Assembly: GCA_033296885.1 (NCBI GenBank)
Contig: MU864089.1
Span: 1 to 31,006 of the forward strand
DNA length: 31,006 nt
Reading direction: 5' to 3'
Source of the DNA: Triangularia verruculosa
Lineage: Eukaryota > Ascomycota > Sordariomycetes > Sordariales > Podosporaceae
Both the position numbers and the translations under genes were made by a program. Every line of letters starts with the position of its first letter. Position 1 is the first letter of the stretch. Below are positions 1 to 10,015 of this stretch, piece by piece. The notes beneath the pieces are model-generated. The model searched no databases. It saw only the letters and a list, made by a program, of their open reading frames with translations, and was not told the DNA's origin.

Positions 1-93
1 AATGGGTGTATTTGGTGATGATTTGAGTGTGTGAGTGATGTCTGAAGTGGTGGTGGGGTGGTTTGTGAGTTCGTATTATTTTGTTGCCAGGGT

Positions 94-690
94 GGGGGGG
101 TCAGGGGTCGTTGTGGGGGACGGGTGGGTCCGAAGCTGCAGGAAGCCTCTCGGGAACCAGACTGAGCCCCCCGGGCAAAGAAATAGAGGCCTCAGCTCTG
201 AGACTCCAGCCATTTAGGTGGGCGAAGAACCAGAAAGCTAGTCATTTCCTGTGCTTTAGAGACCCTGATTGCGATCTTTGGTTGGTTAAGGGGGGGTCAG
301 GGGTCGTTGTGAGGGGCGGGTGTATCATAAGCTGCGTGAAGCCTCTCGGGAACCAGACCGAGCCCCCGGGCAAAGAAACAGATCGAAACAGAGGCTTCCG
401 CTCTAAGACTCCAGCCATTTGGGTGGGCGAAGAACCAGGAAGCTAGTCATTTCCTGTGCTTTGGAGACCATCGGTGCCTGATTGCGATCTTGGTTTGTTG
501 AGGGGGATCAGGGGTCGTTGTGGAGAACGGGTGAATCATAAGCTGCAGCCTCCCGGGAACCAGACCGAGCCCTCCGGGCAAAGAAACAGAGGCCTCAGCT
601 CTGAGGCTCCAGCCATTTGGGTGGACAAAGAACCAGAAAGCTAGTTATTTCCTGTGCCTTGGAGACCATCGGTGCTTGATTGCGATCTTA
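94..690. repeat. Three-copy direct tandem repeat, ~200 bp unit
   Basis: Three consecutive diverged copies start near 94, 291 and 502. Each begins with a G-run followed by TCAGGGGTCGTTGTG (the landmark TCAGGGGTCG lies at 101, 297 and 508, so spacings are 196 and 211 bp). Each continues through CGGGAACCAGAC, CCAGCCATTT and CTAGT(C/T)ATTTCCTGTG and ends in GATTGCGATCTT. Copies 2 and 3 share an extra ACCATCGGTGC-type insert near their ends. Open frames run through the repeat but change between copies and match no family I know, so I do not call a gene. It may be a minisatellite, or the array may continue beyond the left edge. Confidence 0.9.
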
Positions 691-768
691 AATCAATCCC
701 ATTCTGCAGACTCCCACTGCCTCAGCACCCGCCGTGCGACCTCCCATCTTACAACAAAAATTGCACTC

Positions 769-1435
769 ATGATCGGCATTACATTTGGGGCTCTGGCAGC
801 CATTGGTGGGAGGCTTTGGATGTTGGGTACAGGCAAGTTACATTCATCTACTAACAGCGACGAAGATATGGAGGACTGAACCGAAGCTAACTGCTCGCTT
901 CCATCTAGGCACGTTACAGGGCCAGGGTGATCATGTCACAACGCTCTGTCAAGTCCACGAGCGTCTGGTCGACCTGTATCCGATAACTCAGCCGCTGACG
1001 CTGTTCGAAATCCTGCACCTCGACCCTTACGCTCCCCCTTTCTACCCGACGGAAGCGAGTCTTCATCCTGAGAACATGGACTACGCAAAGGCCAAGAGCG
1101 ACATTGTGCAGCGGGCGACCGAGATGGCCTCGCTATGGTACAAGGACCAAAATGCAGCTTGGAATAAGGAGACTATGAGTGGGAACAAGGGGTTCGGGTT
1201 GGCAGGCTCGTCGTCGGGAAACAACAACCACGCGGTCGTCTTTGCAGACGTTGCGCATGCGCTTTATGATGATGACTTACGAGGGGTCTATATCAAGCAG
1301 TTTCTACCCCTTTTCACAAGCTACAGGTGGTGGAATCCCTTAGGGCTTCATGAGCTCGGCGGCCGTCGAGAGTGGGATGACGAGACTATCGATAGGTGGA
1401 GTAAGTTGGCTACATTTTGTGGATGGGATCTCTAA
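769..1435 (+). CDS. Hypothetical protein, two-exon model
   Basis: I do not recognise this protein. The model is exon 1 at 769-826 and exon 2 at 909-1435, joined over an 82 bp intron (827-908) with a GCTAAC branch point at 886-891, giving 194 aa. The start was chosen because it gives a hydrophobic N-terminus (MIGITFGALAAIGGRLWMLG) that could be a signal anchor. The body has LTLFEILHLDP, a helix-like basic stretch, and ADVAHALYDDDLRGVY. This order loosely resembles helices I, II and III of a degenerate J-domain, but no HPD motif is visible, so that is only a guess. A strong GTAAGT at 1401 could start a further intron and change the C-terminus. The gene lies directly after the tandem repeat and may be a 5'-truncated remnant. 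Confidence 0.45.
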
Positions 1436-2956
1436 ATGTTATGACGGCAATGAAGTTGGGTCAGGCTCTGCAATAAATATGTTACTCCACGCTCCCCTTA
1501 CTACGTCCGTTTCTGTTGTACTGTCTAAGCAATCTTCTGGGAGGTGAACACAGCGTTTAGTGGCAAGGTATGTTGACACTATTCGCTGCAGCCTGGATGA
1601 GCCTGGGTAGATGCCTGATCACTTCATGTTTATTCTATCAACCTTTCAGCAAGAGGGTCGTCTACCAGCCCCGGGGTCCGTCCCAAGGCCTACAGACCGA
1701 TGCCATATCACCCCTTTCCGAAACTTCAGCATTCGAGTCTTCATCTTCATCTTTAAGAGCAACTAGACCCCTTGTCGTCACTTTGTCCTACGCCTAGCAA
1801 CGTCGGAAGGAGTGGACTGCAAAGCGTCGAGTCGGTGGACCTGAACAGACAACAGCGGCTCAAGCTCACTGACCATCTTGTAATGCCAAATATGGGCAAC
1901 AAAGCTATGTAGATAGTCAAGGCCCCATGACCTCCCACCTAAGCCCAACCGCCATAAATCATTGGTCTCTGGGGTCCCTAGGTGGTCTCGGTATGTTATT
2001 GCCCCGATCCTCAAGTGGTGGTAAAATGTTTAGGGTTCTGCTCTGCTTCACTCGCGTCACCAAGCCGAAATTAAATCCGGGTTCGCCTCACAAAACGTTG
2101 AAGAAAAGCACGCCGAGCTATTATCATCCCGAAAAACTCTTTGCCCGGGTTTCTTGGGCAATTTGTCAAAGAAGGCAGACCAGAACTCAGCGTTAGAACT
2201 TGATATGGTAAAAGCAAAGTGAGTTCGTGATGAACTTTAGAAAAGCCTTGCGTCAAGAGACTCAGAACAGAGGGTACCATCGAAGAAGTGGCACAAAGAT
2301 ATTGCAAAGGCACAAAGCTCATCAATATAATCCCTGGACAAGGAGAGGAGTGCGGGATAGGAAACTAACGCGTCGCCTAACTCCGGACACCAGGTTAGGT
2401 AGGTAGCAACATGCATGGCTTGGCCTGTGTTGGCAGCATTGAGTTGGACTTTTTTCTATCCACTGCCGAGTATCTTGGCTGACCACGCAGAGTGTGCCAT
2501 CACCAGTGGCTTCTTATCTATCCGACCTCGCATGGAGCTACCAATCCCTGAAGTGAGGATCTGCCAAGATGTCAGGGTTTCCTGTGCTGTCCCCACCGTT
2601 TGATACCACATCACACCTTGCAAAATGACACTCTCATCAACATCGTGGCCAATGAAATAGCGGACAGAATTGCTGACAGACAGGGCCAAGTTTGCCGGTT
2701 GCAAGGCTCACCTCAGCACCATGCAGGTGGACGCGTATTGTTACCTACCTACCTTCCCGAGGTAATATGCAAGATCGATCAGCGGGAATATGACAGCGAA
2801 TAAAGCCGAGCATGGAAAATGGCAAGGAGCTTGATGGTTATAAAGTGTGGAACATCAGCGTACATGTTAAATGGTAGATTCAAGCATATACTTCAATGTT
2901 CTTTTCTCGTGGGCTCTCATCAGGCTACGAACCGCCCTCTCGTATCTCCCATCATC
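1436..2956. other. Intergenic region without a supported gene
   Basis: About 1.5 kb lies between the small hypothetical gene and the P450. Only short overlapping frames of fewer than 90 codons occur, on both strands, with no conserved motifs. A loose inverted pair (GGTAGGTAGCAACA near 2399 and its approximate complement TTACCTACCTACC near 2741) is present. The last ~150 bp should hold the P450 promoter; I see no clear TATA box or named operator. Confidence 0.5.
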
Positions 2957-4869
2957 ATGGATCTACTCCTCCGACACCCCTTTTTCCCCACACCTAATGA
3001 CTTCGACCTCGTTCTTCCGTGCCTCTTTGCTTCAGCAACTGGCTTTCTCACCCACGTCACCTACTTCATCCGAGGCTTCCACGACACCAGCGCCCTAGGC
3101 ATCTTCCTCGTCCATTTCGCGACCTACCTCGCCCTAACAGTCTACTCTATCACCCATCTAGGCATCTCCTCCGGGCTCTTGACATCCGCCGCCATCTTCC
3201 TCTCATATCTCACGACCCTCTTCGCCAGCATCATCACATACCGCCTCTTCTTCCACCCCCTCCGCCACATCCCCGGGCCGTTCATTGCCAAGATCACCAA
3301 GCTATACGGCCCCTACACCGCCCGCAATGGCCAGATGCACCTTGAGCAGACCAAACTCTTGAAGAAATACGGCAAGTTCGTTCGGATAGCGCCAAATGAG
3401 GTGTTCATGCTATCGGTGGAAGGCATCCAAAAGATTCACCTTAGGGACAGCGGATGTAGGAAGCTAAACGCAGGGATCTACGATGTGATTCACTTCAAGG
3501 GGGCGTATAATCTGAACTCTATCCTGACGAGGGAGGAGCACGGGCCGAGACGCAAGATTTGGGAGAGGGCATTCACGACAAAAGGTTCGTTTGTTAATGA
3601 CAATGAAGACAGGGGTTGGACTGACGGTGTGGGCCAGCTCTCGCGATTCACGAACCAAAGACCCGAGAAGTCTGCCACACGTGGCTCGACAAAGTTGCCA
3701 GCTTCAACGGCGCGCCCATCAACACGTCGTTGTTCTCGCTAGTGAGACTTTCCCTGTAGCTATTTGATGTCACAACAAGCTAACTGTGGCCTTGTCAGCT
3801 TATTCCATTCGACCATATGGGCAAGGTTGGGTTCTCGCACGAGTTCCGTTCTATTCAGGCAGGGGAGGAGAACAAGATGTTGCATTTGTTGGAGAGCATG
3901 TTTGGACAGTTTGGACGGACAGGAGAGCTTTGCTGGCCGTTGAGCATAGCGAAGGACCTGAATCTGGGCAAAGAAGCGGCAGAGTTTGATCAGCTGACTA
4001 TCGAGATGGCAGATCGGAGGGCTGCCGTGAGTTTGACCCCTTTTGAGCCCTCTCCCTCAATACCAGAGGTGCTAATTAAAATGTGACTTAAGGCCGAAGA
4101 CAACAACAAGGGCGACATACTCCAACACTTTCTTGAAGACATGAGATCAGAGAAACCCATTGCGTTCACCAACAAGAACATCTTTTACTCGGATTCGGCT
4201 TTGGTGCTGATAGGGGCTACGTAAGTCCACTCGTCCTTCCATATTTGGGCGTGCCTCGGCTGACTCCTTTCCAGTGATACCATTGGCGTTGTTCTTTCGT
4301 ACCTCTTCTACCATCTCGCCAAGCACCATGTCTATCAAGACCTCCTCCATTCCGAAATCAAGAGGGTGTACGGCCAAACAATCCCAGAGGAGTTCACAAA
4401 CCACGACATATCCAAAATTCCCCTGTTAGATGCGCTGATCAACGAGACAATGCGTGTCGACAATCCGGTGGCTAACAACGGTCCGAGATTGACGCCACCC
4501 GAGGGCATCACGGTTGATGGCATCCATATCCCTGGTGGTGTGGCAGTCAGAGTTCCGGGCTATGCCTTGCACCGCAGTGAGGAGTTTTATGTGGCACCCC
4601 ATGAGTTCAAGCCGGAAAGATGGTTGGATCAGCGAAAGTATGTCAAGAATCCCGAAGCGTTTATGCCATGGCTGGTTGGTCCCAACAACTGTGTTGGCAA
4701 GAGGATGGGCATGAATGTGTTGAGACTGGTGCTGGCGTATACTGTCTATCATTACACGTGGGACTTTGCACCAGGGGAGGATGGAGAGAGAATCTACTCG
4801 GAGTCGAGGGATAATTTGATCTTGAAGGCCGGGCCATTCAATGCTGTCTTTACGCCAAGAGTTCCTTGA
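2957..4869 (+). CDS. Cytochrome P450 monooxygenase, membrane-anchored, intact
   Basis: This is a haem-thiolate monooxygenase; the substrate cannot be told from sequence. Five exons (2957-3584, 3638-3741, 3799-4026, 4093-4220, 4275-4869) join to 560 aa. The introns are 53, 57, 66 and 54 bp with CTGAC/CTAAC/CTAAT branch points. The N-terminus has two or three hydrophobic segments (about residues 14-95), then the proline hinge HPLRHIPGPF typical of ER-bound fungal P450s. Visible motifs are GATDT of the I-helix (361-365), ETMR as the K-helix ExxR (420-423), FKPERW (474-479) and the haem loop GPNNCVGK with the ligand Cys502. The haem loop is atypical: Trp replaces the usual leading Phe and Asn the usual Arg. 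An upstream in-frame ATG at 2819 exists, but 2957 gives the normal membrane-anchor start. Its ~400 bp 3' flank separates it from the convergent dioxygenase gene. No breaks were seen. Confidence 0.93.
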
Positions 4870-5272
4870 GGGGGCCTTTCTAGTAGTCATGTTTCACTGC
4901 ATAAATGCACCGGCAGCCGACCCGCGGTAAAAGGGTGATGTACCGTAATTTAAAAAAGAATGAAGATTCTGCTGGAAACTTGCAAAAGTCGCGCCCAAAA
5001 CAAAAGAAATAGAGACTTCTCCGTAGCATACAGGCGTTACAGGATAGTGAAAAGCGATGAAAGGATCATTGCCGGGCCTGTTGGGTATCTTTCACAGACT
5101 ATTCAGCATCTCAAGTGCCCATCAATTATCTGGGCGGCTGGTCTGATTGGCAGTCTGTATTCTTCGTTAACGGCGCCTGGCCTACAAATAAATACAGATA
5201 CAAAGTTGGTTCATTACTCAACCTCCAACGCCCCCCTCCCCATCACATGCTCAACCGGCTCCAAAATACGCG
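4870..5272. other. Convergent 3' intergenic spacer
   Basis: About 400 bp lie between the 3' ends of the P450 (plus) and the dioxygenase (minus). The frames present are short and carry no recognisable domain. It presumably holds both 3' UTRs and polyadenylation signals; I cannot define them precisely. Confidence 0.5.
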
Positions 5273-6915
5273 TCAAGCTCCCTCATCTGGCAGTGCCTCA
5301 ACCCAGTTCCCATGGATCTGCCCCTTGATTCGAAAAGGTAATTGCACTACTGCCACTGGTTTCGCAAAGTTCTTTGTATCCAAAACCACCAGATCACTCC
5401 TGTTCACATCCAACCTCTGGATCATCCCCATCACCCAGCCATCACCCTCCGGCGCATCCTTTGATCGTGGCACAAAGATTGGCTCTTCGATGGTGCAGCC
5501 TGATCCCGGGTCAAACATCTCGGTCTTCCCACTCGCCTTGTCAAGGAGCGCATATGCGTGCAAACCAATAGGCAAAATAGGAGGGATGGGACCTTGTTTC
5601 CCAGGGGGGATGACAGGGCAGAATAGCTTCTCGTACGGCTTGGTCAGGAACCGCTCGTCGATGCGTGCCATCTCGCCTGGCATGTCCAAGATCACAGTCG
5701 GGTCCGCCACCTTGGTGTTTGCTGGCTTAGTGAGGTCGATCTCCCACTTGACGTAATCAGCTTTGAAGTCACCAAAAGGGTTATCGGTGGGTGGGCCCAT
5801 GGTAGGGAACACGTTGTAGAAGATGCGGGAGCTCTCAAAGTAAAGCTTGATGTCTCCGTTCTCGGCGGTCACCTCCCATGAACCGGCTGTGTGAAGGAGG
5901 ACGGCGTGCTCCCAGAAATACACCCTTGACTCTCCCGACTTCCAGCCAGCGGGGAGGTTGTTTGGGCGGCGAGGGACAACGATGAAAGTTGCTGGGCGGT
6001 CCTTGTTGTAGACCCAGTGTTGACCGCCCTTCTTCATGTGCTCGACGTCGGCGTCGTAGGGCCAGAGGACGAGGATGATAAAGTTGGGGGTGATGGCGCA
6101 GTCGTGGATGAATGCGGGCCATGGGGATTTGATCCATTGCTCGTCGTGGATGGCGCCTTGCTTGTCGAGAGCGTAGATGACGATATCCTCAGTGCCAAGA
6201 CCCTTGGCTTCGTAGCCGAAGACAACGAGCTCCTCGGTGAAAGGGTCGACCTTGGGGTGTGCCGAGAACGTTTTGCCGGGCGATTTGAAGGGATCGTAAG
6301 ATAATGTCTCCAGTGTATCGAGGTGGACATGATACGGCATTGCAGACTCCTTGAGGGCGAGAAGCTTGCCAGCCCAAAAGACCAGATTCGTATTTGCCGT
6401 GCTGTCTGTATACCACAAATGAGATGGCTGTTCCGGGCAACGACATGGGAGGGATGGAGTACATACCTACAGCCGCTCGAACACACGGGTGGTGGGTGAA
6501 AGGATTTCGATAGAGCCCGAAGAGTCTCTTGTTTCTGCACGACAAGTCAGCGTTCAACCAACACCCACAAACATGGCGGCCGATTAACAGACGCTTGACG
6601 CTCCAATTTCAACCGCTCTGTGTCGACATAGCGGACTTTCAAATCGGCACGGCCATCTTTGATGCGTATCGCACAAATATTGCCGTCACCCTCAATTGGG
6701 GCATTTCCTTCTTGGAGGGGATAGAAGGGGTCGACCATTATCCGGTAGAAGGTGCCGTTCAGCTCCTTGGGGATTTCGCCGAAGACGACAAGATCAGCAG
6801 CCTCGCCCTCCTAGCGGCCGATCACGCCGTTTTCCATGGGCGAGCGGACATGGGAGAAGGATGAATCAAGGCCGAAGAAGCCATTCGGGCCATTGGGATC
6901 AAGTGGTGGAAACAT
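5273..6915 (-). pseudogene. Carotenoid/lignostilbene-type cleavage dioxygenase with premature TAG
   Basis: The family (RPE65/carotenoid oxygenase) uses non-haem Fe(II) held by four histidines to split a C=C bond of apocarotenoids or stilbenes such as lignostilbene or resveratrol, giving aldehydes such as vanillin. Exons 6915-6593, 6534-6467 and 5273-6405 (reverse strand; introns 58 and 61 bp) give a 507-codon frame. The iron ligands are seen as SAHPKVDP (H180), FIHDCAIT (H231), LLHTAGSWE (H302) and IHGNWVE (H495). GEIPKELNGTFYR is the usual N-terminal family signature. Codon 35 is TAG (6813-6811), between IGR and EGEAADLVV, where the frame is clearly coding on both sides. TGG or CAG to TAG is a C:G-to-T:A change in the CpA context that RIP favours. 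Rescue by an intron does not work: a 15 bp GT..TAG is too short, and the long alternative from 6970 shifts the frame. It is a recent pseudogene or carries an assembly error. There is no signal peptide. Confidence 0.82.
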
Positions 6916-7591
6916 GGTGGAATGTTAGTGTGATTCAGAAACAAAGAAAGCTCGATGCCCGTCAACTTACCTGCTCTAAAAGGGGGTTTAATATATCCGT
7001 TTCCTCGGTCTGCACCTCCCGGGGCCTTGTTATTGTTGATGGCCCCCCAGTAACAACCGCTATCACGTTAGCCAACCGTGGACAAGATGCCCGCCACGTC
7101 GGAATTGAGACCCATTATATTCCGAAATTCCCGCCATCCGATTGGTCCCATCGACTTTCCCCACAAATTTCCCCAGACTCAGAGCGCCACTAAACCAATC
7201 CCTGTCGCAAAGGTGCAAATGGAGACCAATCAGAGCAACAATATTTGAACTCCAGGTAGTTATCGGTTTCCGATGGCAAGCTTTGCCGGAAGTTCGTTTC
7301 GGCCAACGGCGCTCACCAGCATTCCGTGATGCTCTGCATTGACACTGGAGATGGGGACTATCGATGTTGCTTTGCTTTCCGAGGCCCGGTAGTTTGTTCC
7401 AAGATGCTCGGGCCCCACATTCTGTGGCCACGTTCGCGATCAACGCGACACGAAAGCCAACTTGATCTCTGGATCCTGAGGTAGCCTGGAAGGATATGTA
7501 GCTGCTCAACCCATCCCCATGGAGCAACAGGCCATCACATCTTCACCTCAACCACTTCTGCTTGTTCTTTACTACCTGTCAATACCCAATC
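6916..7591. promoter_or_regulatory. Shared divergent promoter of dioxygenase and VAO-like genes
   Basis: The two oxidative genes point away from each other over 676 bp, so they probably share control elements. The most suggestive element is a perfect 13 bp palindrome, ATCGG-TTT-CCGAT (7262-7274), which contains CGG-N3-CCG, the type of site bound by Zn2Cys6 dimers. A gene for such a factor starts 3.1 kb away at 10353. Binding is inference. I could not define a TATA box with confidence. Confidence 0.45.
6971..7040 (-). other. Possible lost first exon of the dioxygenase gene
   Basis: On the reverse strand an open, coding-like stretch (NNNKAPGGADRGNGYIKPP) runs into a consensus donor GCAG|GTAAGT at 6970. 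A CACTAAC branch-point sequence follows at about 6930-6924. No AG acceptor in the right phase exists before the coding sequence starting at 6915. No in-frame ATG precedes the stretch; its first plausible codon is ATC at 7040-7038. It may be a real 5' exon whose start and acceptor are mutated, or a 5' UTR exon, or chance. Confidence 0.3.
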
Positions 7592-9391
7592 ATGCAATTG
7601 GAAGAGTTCCTCACCGCGGCCGAAGCCATCGTGGGCGCGGACAATGTCTCTCGAGACCCAACATCAGGTGCCTCCGAGGGAATGGACGGCAGCCGCAGCT
7701 ACGGCGATCCGTTTCCGCTTTCGCGCCCGCATCACCCCGGACCAGCCATCCGTCCTTCAGAAGTAGAACAGGTTCGTGAGCTTGTTCGTGCTGCCAACAA
7801 GTTCAAGGTCCCTATGTGGACTGTGTCGACGGGCAAGAATTTGGGGTAAGTTGCAACCCACCGTGTTTGCACCGCACCTGGGGCACGTACTGATTCACTT
7901 TCTTCCAGATACGGCGGTTCTGCCCCAGTTGTCGACCACACCGTCATTCTCGACCTGCACCGCATGAACAAGATCATCGAAATCAACGAGGAGTACGCTT
8001 ACGCCATTGTGGAGCCGGGTGTCACTTTCATCGACCTCTACGACGAGATCAAGAGGCGCAAGCTCAACCTTTGGATATCTGTCCCAGCCATTGGGTGGGG
8101 TTCTGTGGTGGGAAACACATTGGAGAGAGGCATCGGCTACACACAGGATGCTGCTCATTACAAGTACCAATGTGGCATGGAAGTAGTGTTGCCCGATGGT
8201 GATCTGCTCGGGACGGGAATGGGTGTTGTCGAGGACAGCAAGGTCTGGCCTCTCGTAAGTATTCTATCTCATGCTTCTAGATGTTGCAGGAAGGCAAGGC
8301 TAACACTATAACTCGAGTATTCTGGAGGTTTCGGGCCCGGCTTGGATGGTCTTTTCTTCCAATCCAACTATGGTATGTACTCTGGTATGATCTTTAAATT
8401 TGGCACAATGACTAATTAGACCGGATGACAGGGATCGTGACCAAAATGGGAATCCAATTCTCTCCCGCTCCCGAGGCATACACTCGCATTGTCGTTGAAG
8501 TACCTGAGGAACCAGACCTCGCACCACTGGTGGGCGCCATGACTGATCTGATGTGCCGGCGCATCGTCGCCAACCCCCCCCCAGCTGTTTGACAGAATGA
8601 CACTCATCACCGGCGCGGCACACAAGATGCCTGAGGTCGCCAAGGCCCTCGGAGAGTACGGTGACTTGGCACGCCGCGTCCCTCACGAAATCATTAACAA
8701 GATTTCGAAAACATTAGGCTTGCCAGCATGGAGGGCCGGCTTTGCTCTTTATGGTCCCCCAGAGGCACAGGCTGGCCTGTTGGAGGCGGTCAAGCGGCGG
8801 TTCACAGAGGTCAAGGGCGCAAAGTTGACTCACGAGACCTTCACCGCGGCTCCTGGAGAGTTCCTCAGAGGCGAGGACGTCACTCCAGACTTCCTGCCTC
8901 AACACGGCGTGCCCGGCCTTGACCATGCCTTGGAGTTCTCGTCTAAGGAGAATGGTCTATGGCACAATTGCTATTGTCCTGTCCTACCGCCATCAGGGCG
9001 CGAGCTGTACGAGTGGTACGTCAGGGCGAAGAAGATCACGGAGGATCATGACCTCAACTTCGTCGCGGACTTTCACGTTTTTGATAGATACGTTATCGCT
9101 ATCAACCTCATCATGTTCCACCCTTCTGCAAAATCACGCTTGCACGATGTTCAGTACGCTCTCATGGAGGACAGCAAGCGACTGGGGTATCTGGAATATC
9201 GCACTCATATCAGCTTCATGGACGTCACGGCAGCTAACCAGTCCTTCAACAACAACGCATTCGGGAGGTTCACGACCATGCTGAAGGATACTATTGATCC
9301 AAACGGGGTATTGTCGCCGGGAAAGCAGGGAATTTGGAACTCGACGGCTAAGCTGGAGAGATTTGGGCTTGGAGATAAATCATCGTCATAG
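7592..9391 (+). pseudogene. Vanillyl-alcohol-oxidase-like FAD oxidase, frameshifted at a C9 run
   Basis: The family (FAD_binding_4 N-terminal half plus C-terminal cap) oxidises 4-substituted phenols, for example vanillyl alcohol to vanillin. Exons 7592-7845, 7909-8254, 8318-8372 and 8432-9391 are joined over 59-63 bp introns with good branch points. Without the slip the gene would encode about 537 aa, close to the family's ~560. FAD-binding landmarks are TGKNLGYGGSAPVV, LDLHRMNKIIEINEEYAYA and VEPGVTFIDLY; near the C-terminus are LEYRTHISFMD (probable Tyr-Arg pair of the phenol pocket) and DPNGVLSPGKQGIW. At 8574-8582 nine Cs put the frame out by one, ending translation at TGA 8590-8592 after ~271 aa. 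Eight Cs would restore the run into the following LFDRMTLITG. Alternatively a noncanonical 85 bp intron 8500-8584 (GTACCT..CAG) keeps the frame but drops conserved-looking sequence. I do not see the His-His motif I recall near the covalent-flavin histidine of Penicillium VAO, so the flavin may be non-covalent. Confidence 0.82.
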
Positions 9392-10015
9392 ATGATGATA
9401 GTGGTCTTTTGATTTTTATGTATTTTCTAGGTTGTTTGAAAGGGAACTTGTCTACGGAAAGACACAAGTTGTGACCCGAGACAGACCTGAAAGGATAGTG
9501 AGCAGGCTTCAATTGATCGTTCCCACATCTTGAAGATTGTGCTCGAACATCTGGCAAAGTGTTAAAGAGTGTTTTCCGAGGACCTGAATAATGATTGGCA
9601 GGTCTTCAAAGATATGGAATCGAGCTTTAAACATATGTTGCAAAAGGGTCTTACAAGATGATTGACAAGCTTTAAATGACCATTGATAGGCCTTAACACG
9701 GATCAAGAAGACCCGGAAAGATGGTCCAGAGACCCCTTTGATGGTATTGGAGCCTTCCTTGGAGGCGTATTTCAAGTTGGCGTTCCAGTTATTCTTTCTA
9801 TCTAGGGTGTATGTCGCTGAGGTGACCCCATTCGGGTTTCTCATGCTCCCGAGCGTTTGAGGCAAGGTCCGGGGTGCCGGGCAACCTGGAGCCCCGGTGG
9901 GAAGACAATTGCCGGGAAAGTGGACATGACCAGTAATTACACTAGACGAACAGAACAGCTCCACTGGAACCCACTGGAAGAACCAACGTTTGAGAGGCAG
10001 GCGGTGTCCAAGGCG
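9392..10015. other. Intergenic region 3' of the VAO-like gene
   Basis: About 620 bp hold the 3' flank of the VAO-like gene. A 151-codon reverse frame runs through 9509-9964 but shows no family motif, no start context and mixed composition, so I do not call it. Nothing else was recognised. Confidence 0.5.

Noticed and set aside
81..446. 121-codon frame through the left repeat
   Set aside because: It is made of the tandem repeat and the frame is not kept between copies.
2395..2757. Possible MITE from the inverted pair GGTAGGTAGCAACA / TTACCTACCTACC
   Set aside because: The arms are short and partly simple (GGTA)n sequence, and I found no target-site duplication.
6811..6970. A 160 bp intron (donor 6970, acceptor at the TAG 6811) that would remove the dioxygenase stop
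   Set aside because: It would drop the clearly coding N-terminal segment, join out of frame, and leave the branch point over 100 bp from the acceptor.
9509..9964. Reverse-strand 151-codon frame
   Set aside because: No recognisable motif, lies in AT-mixed intergenic DNA, composition unlike neighbouring exons.
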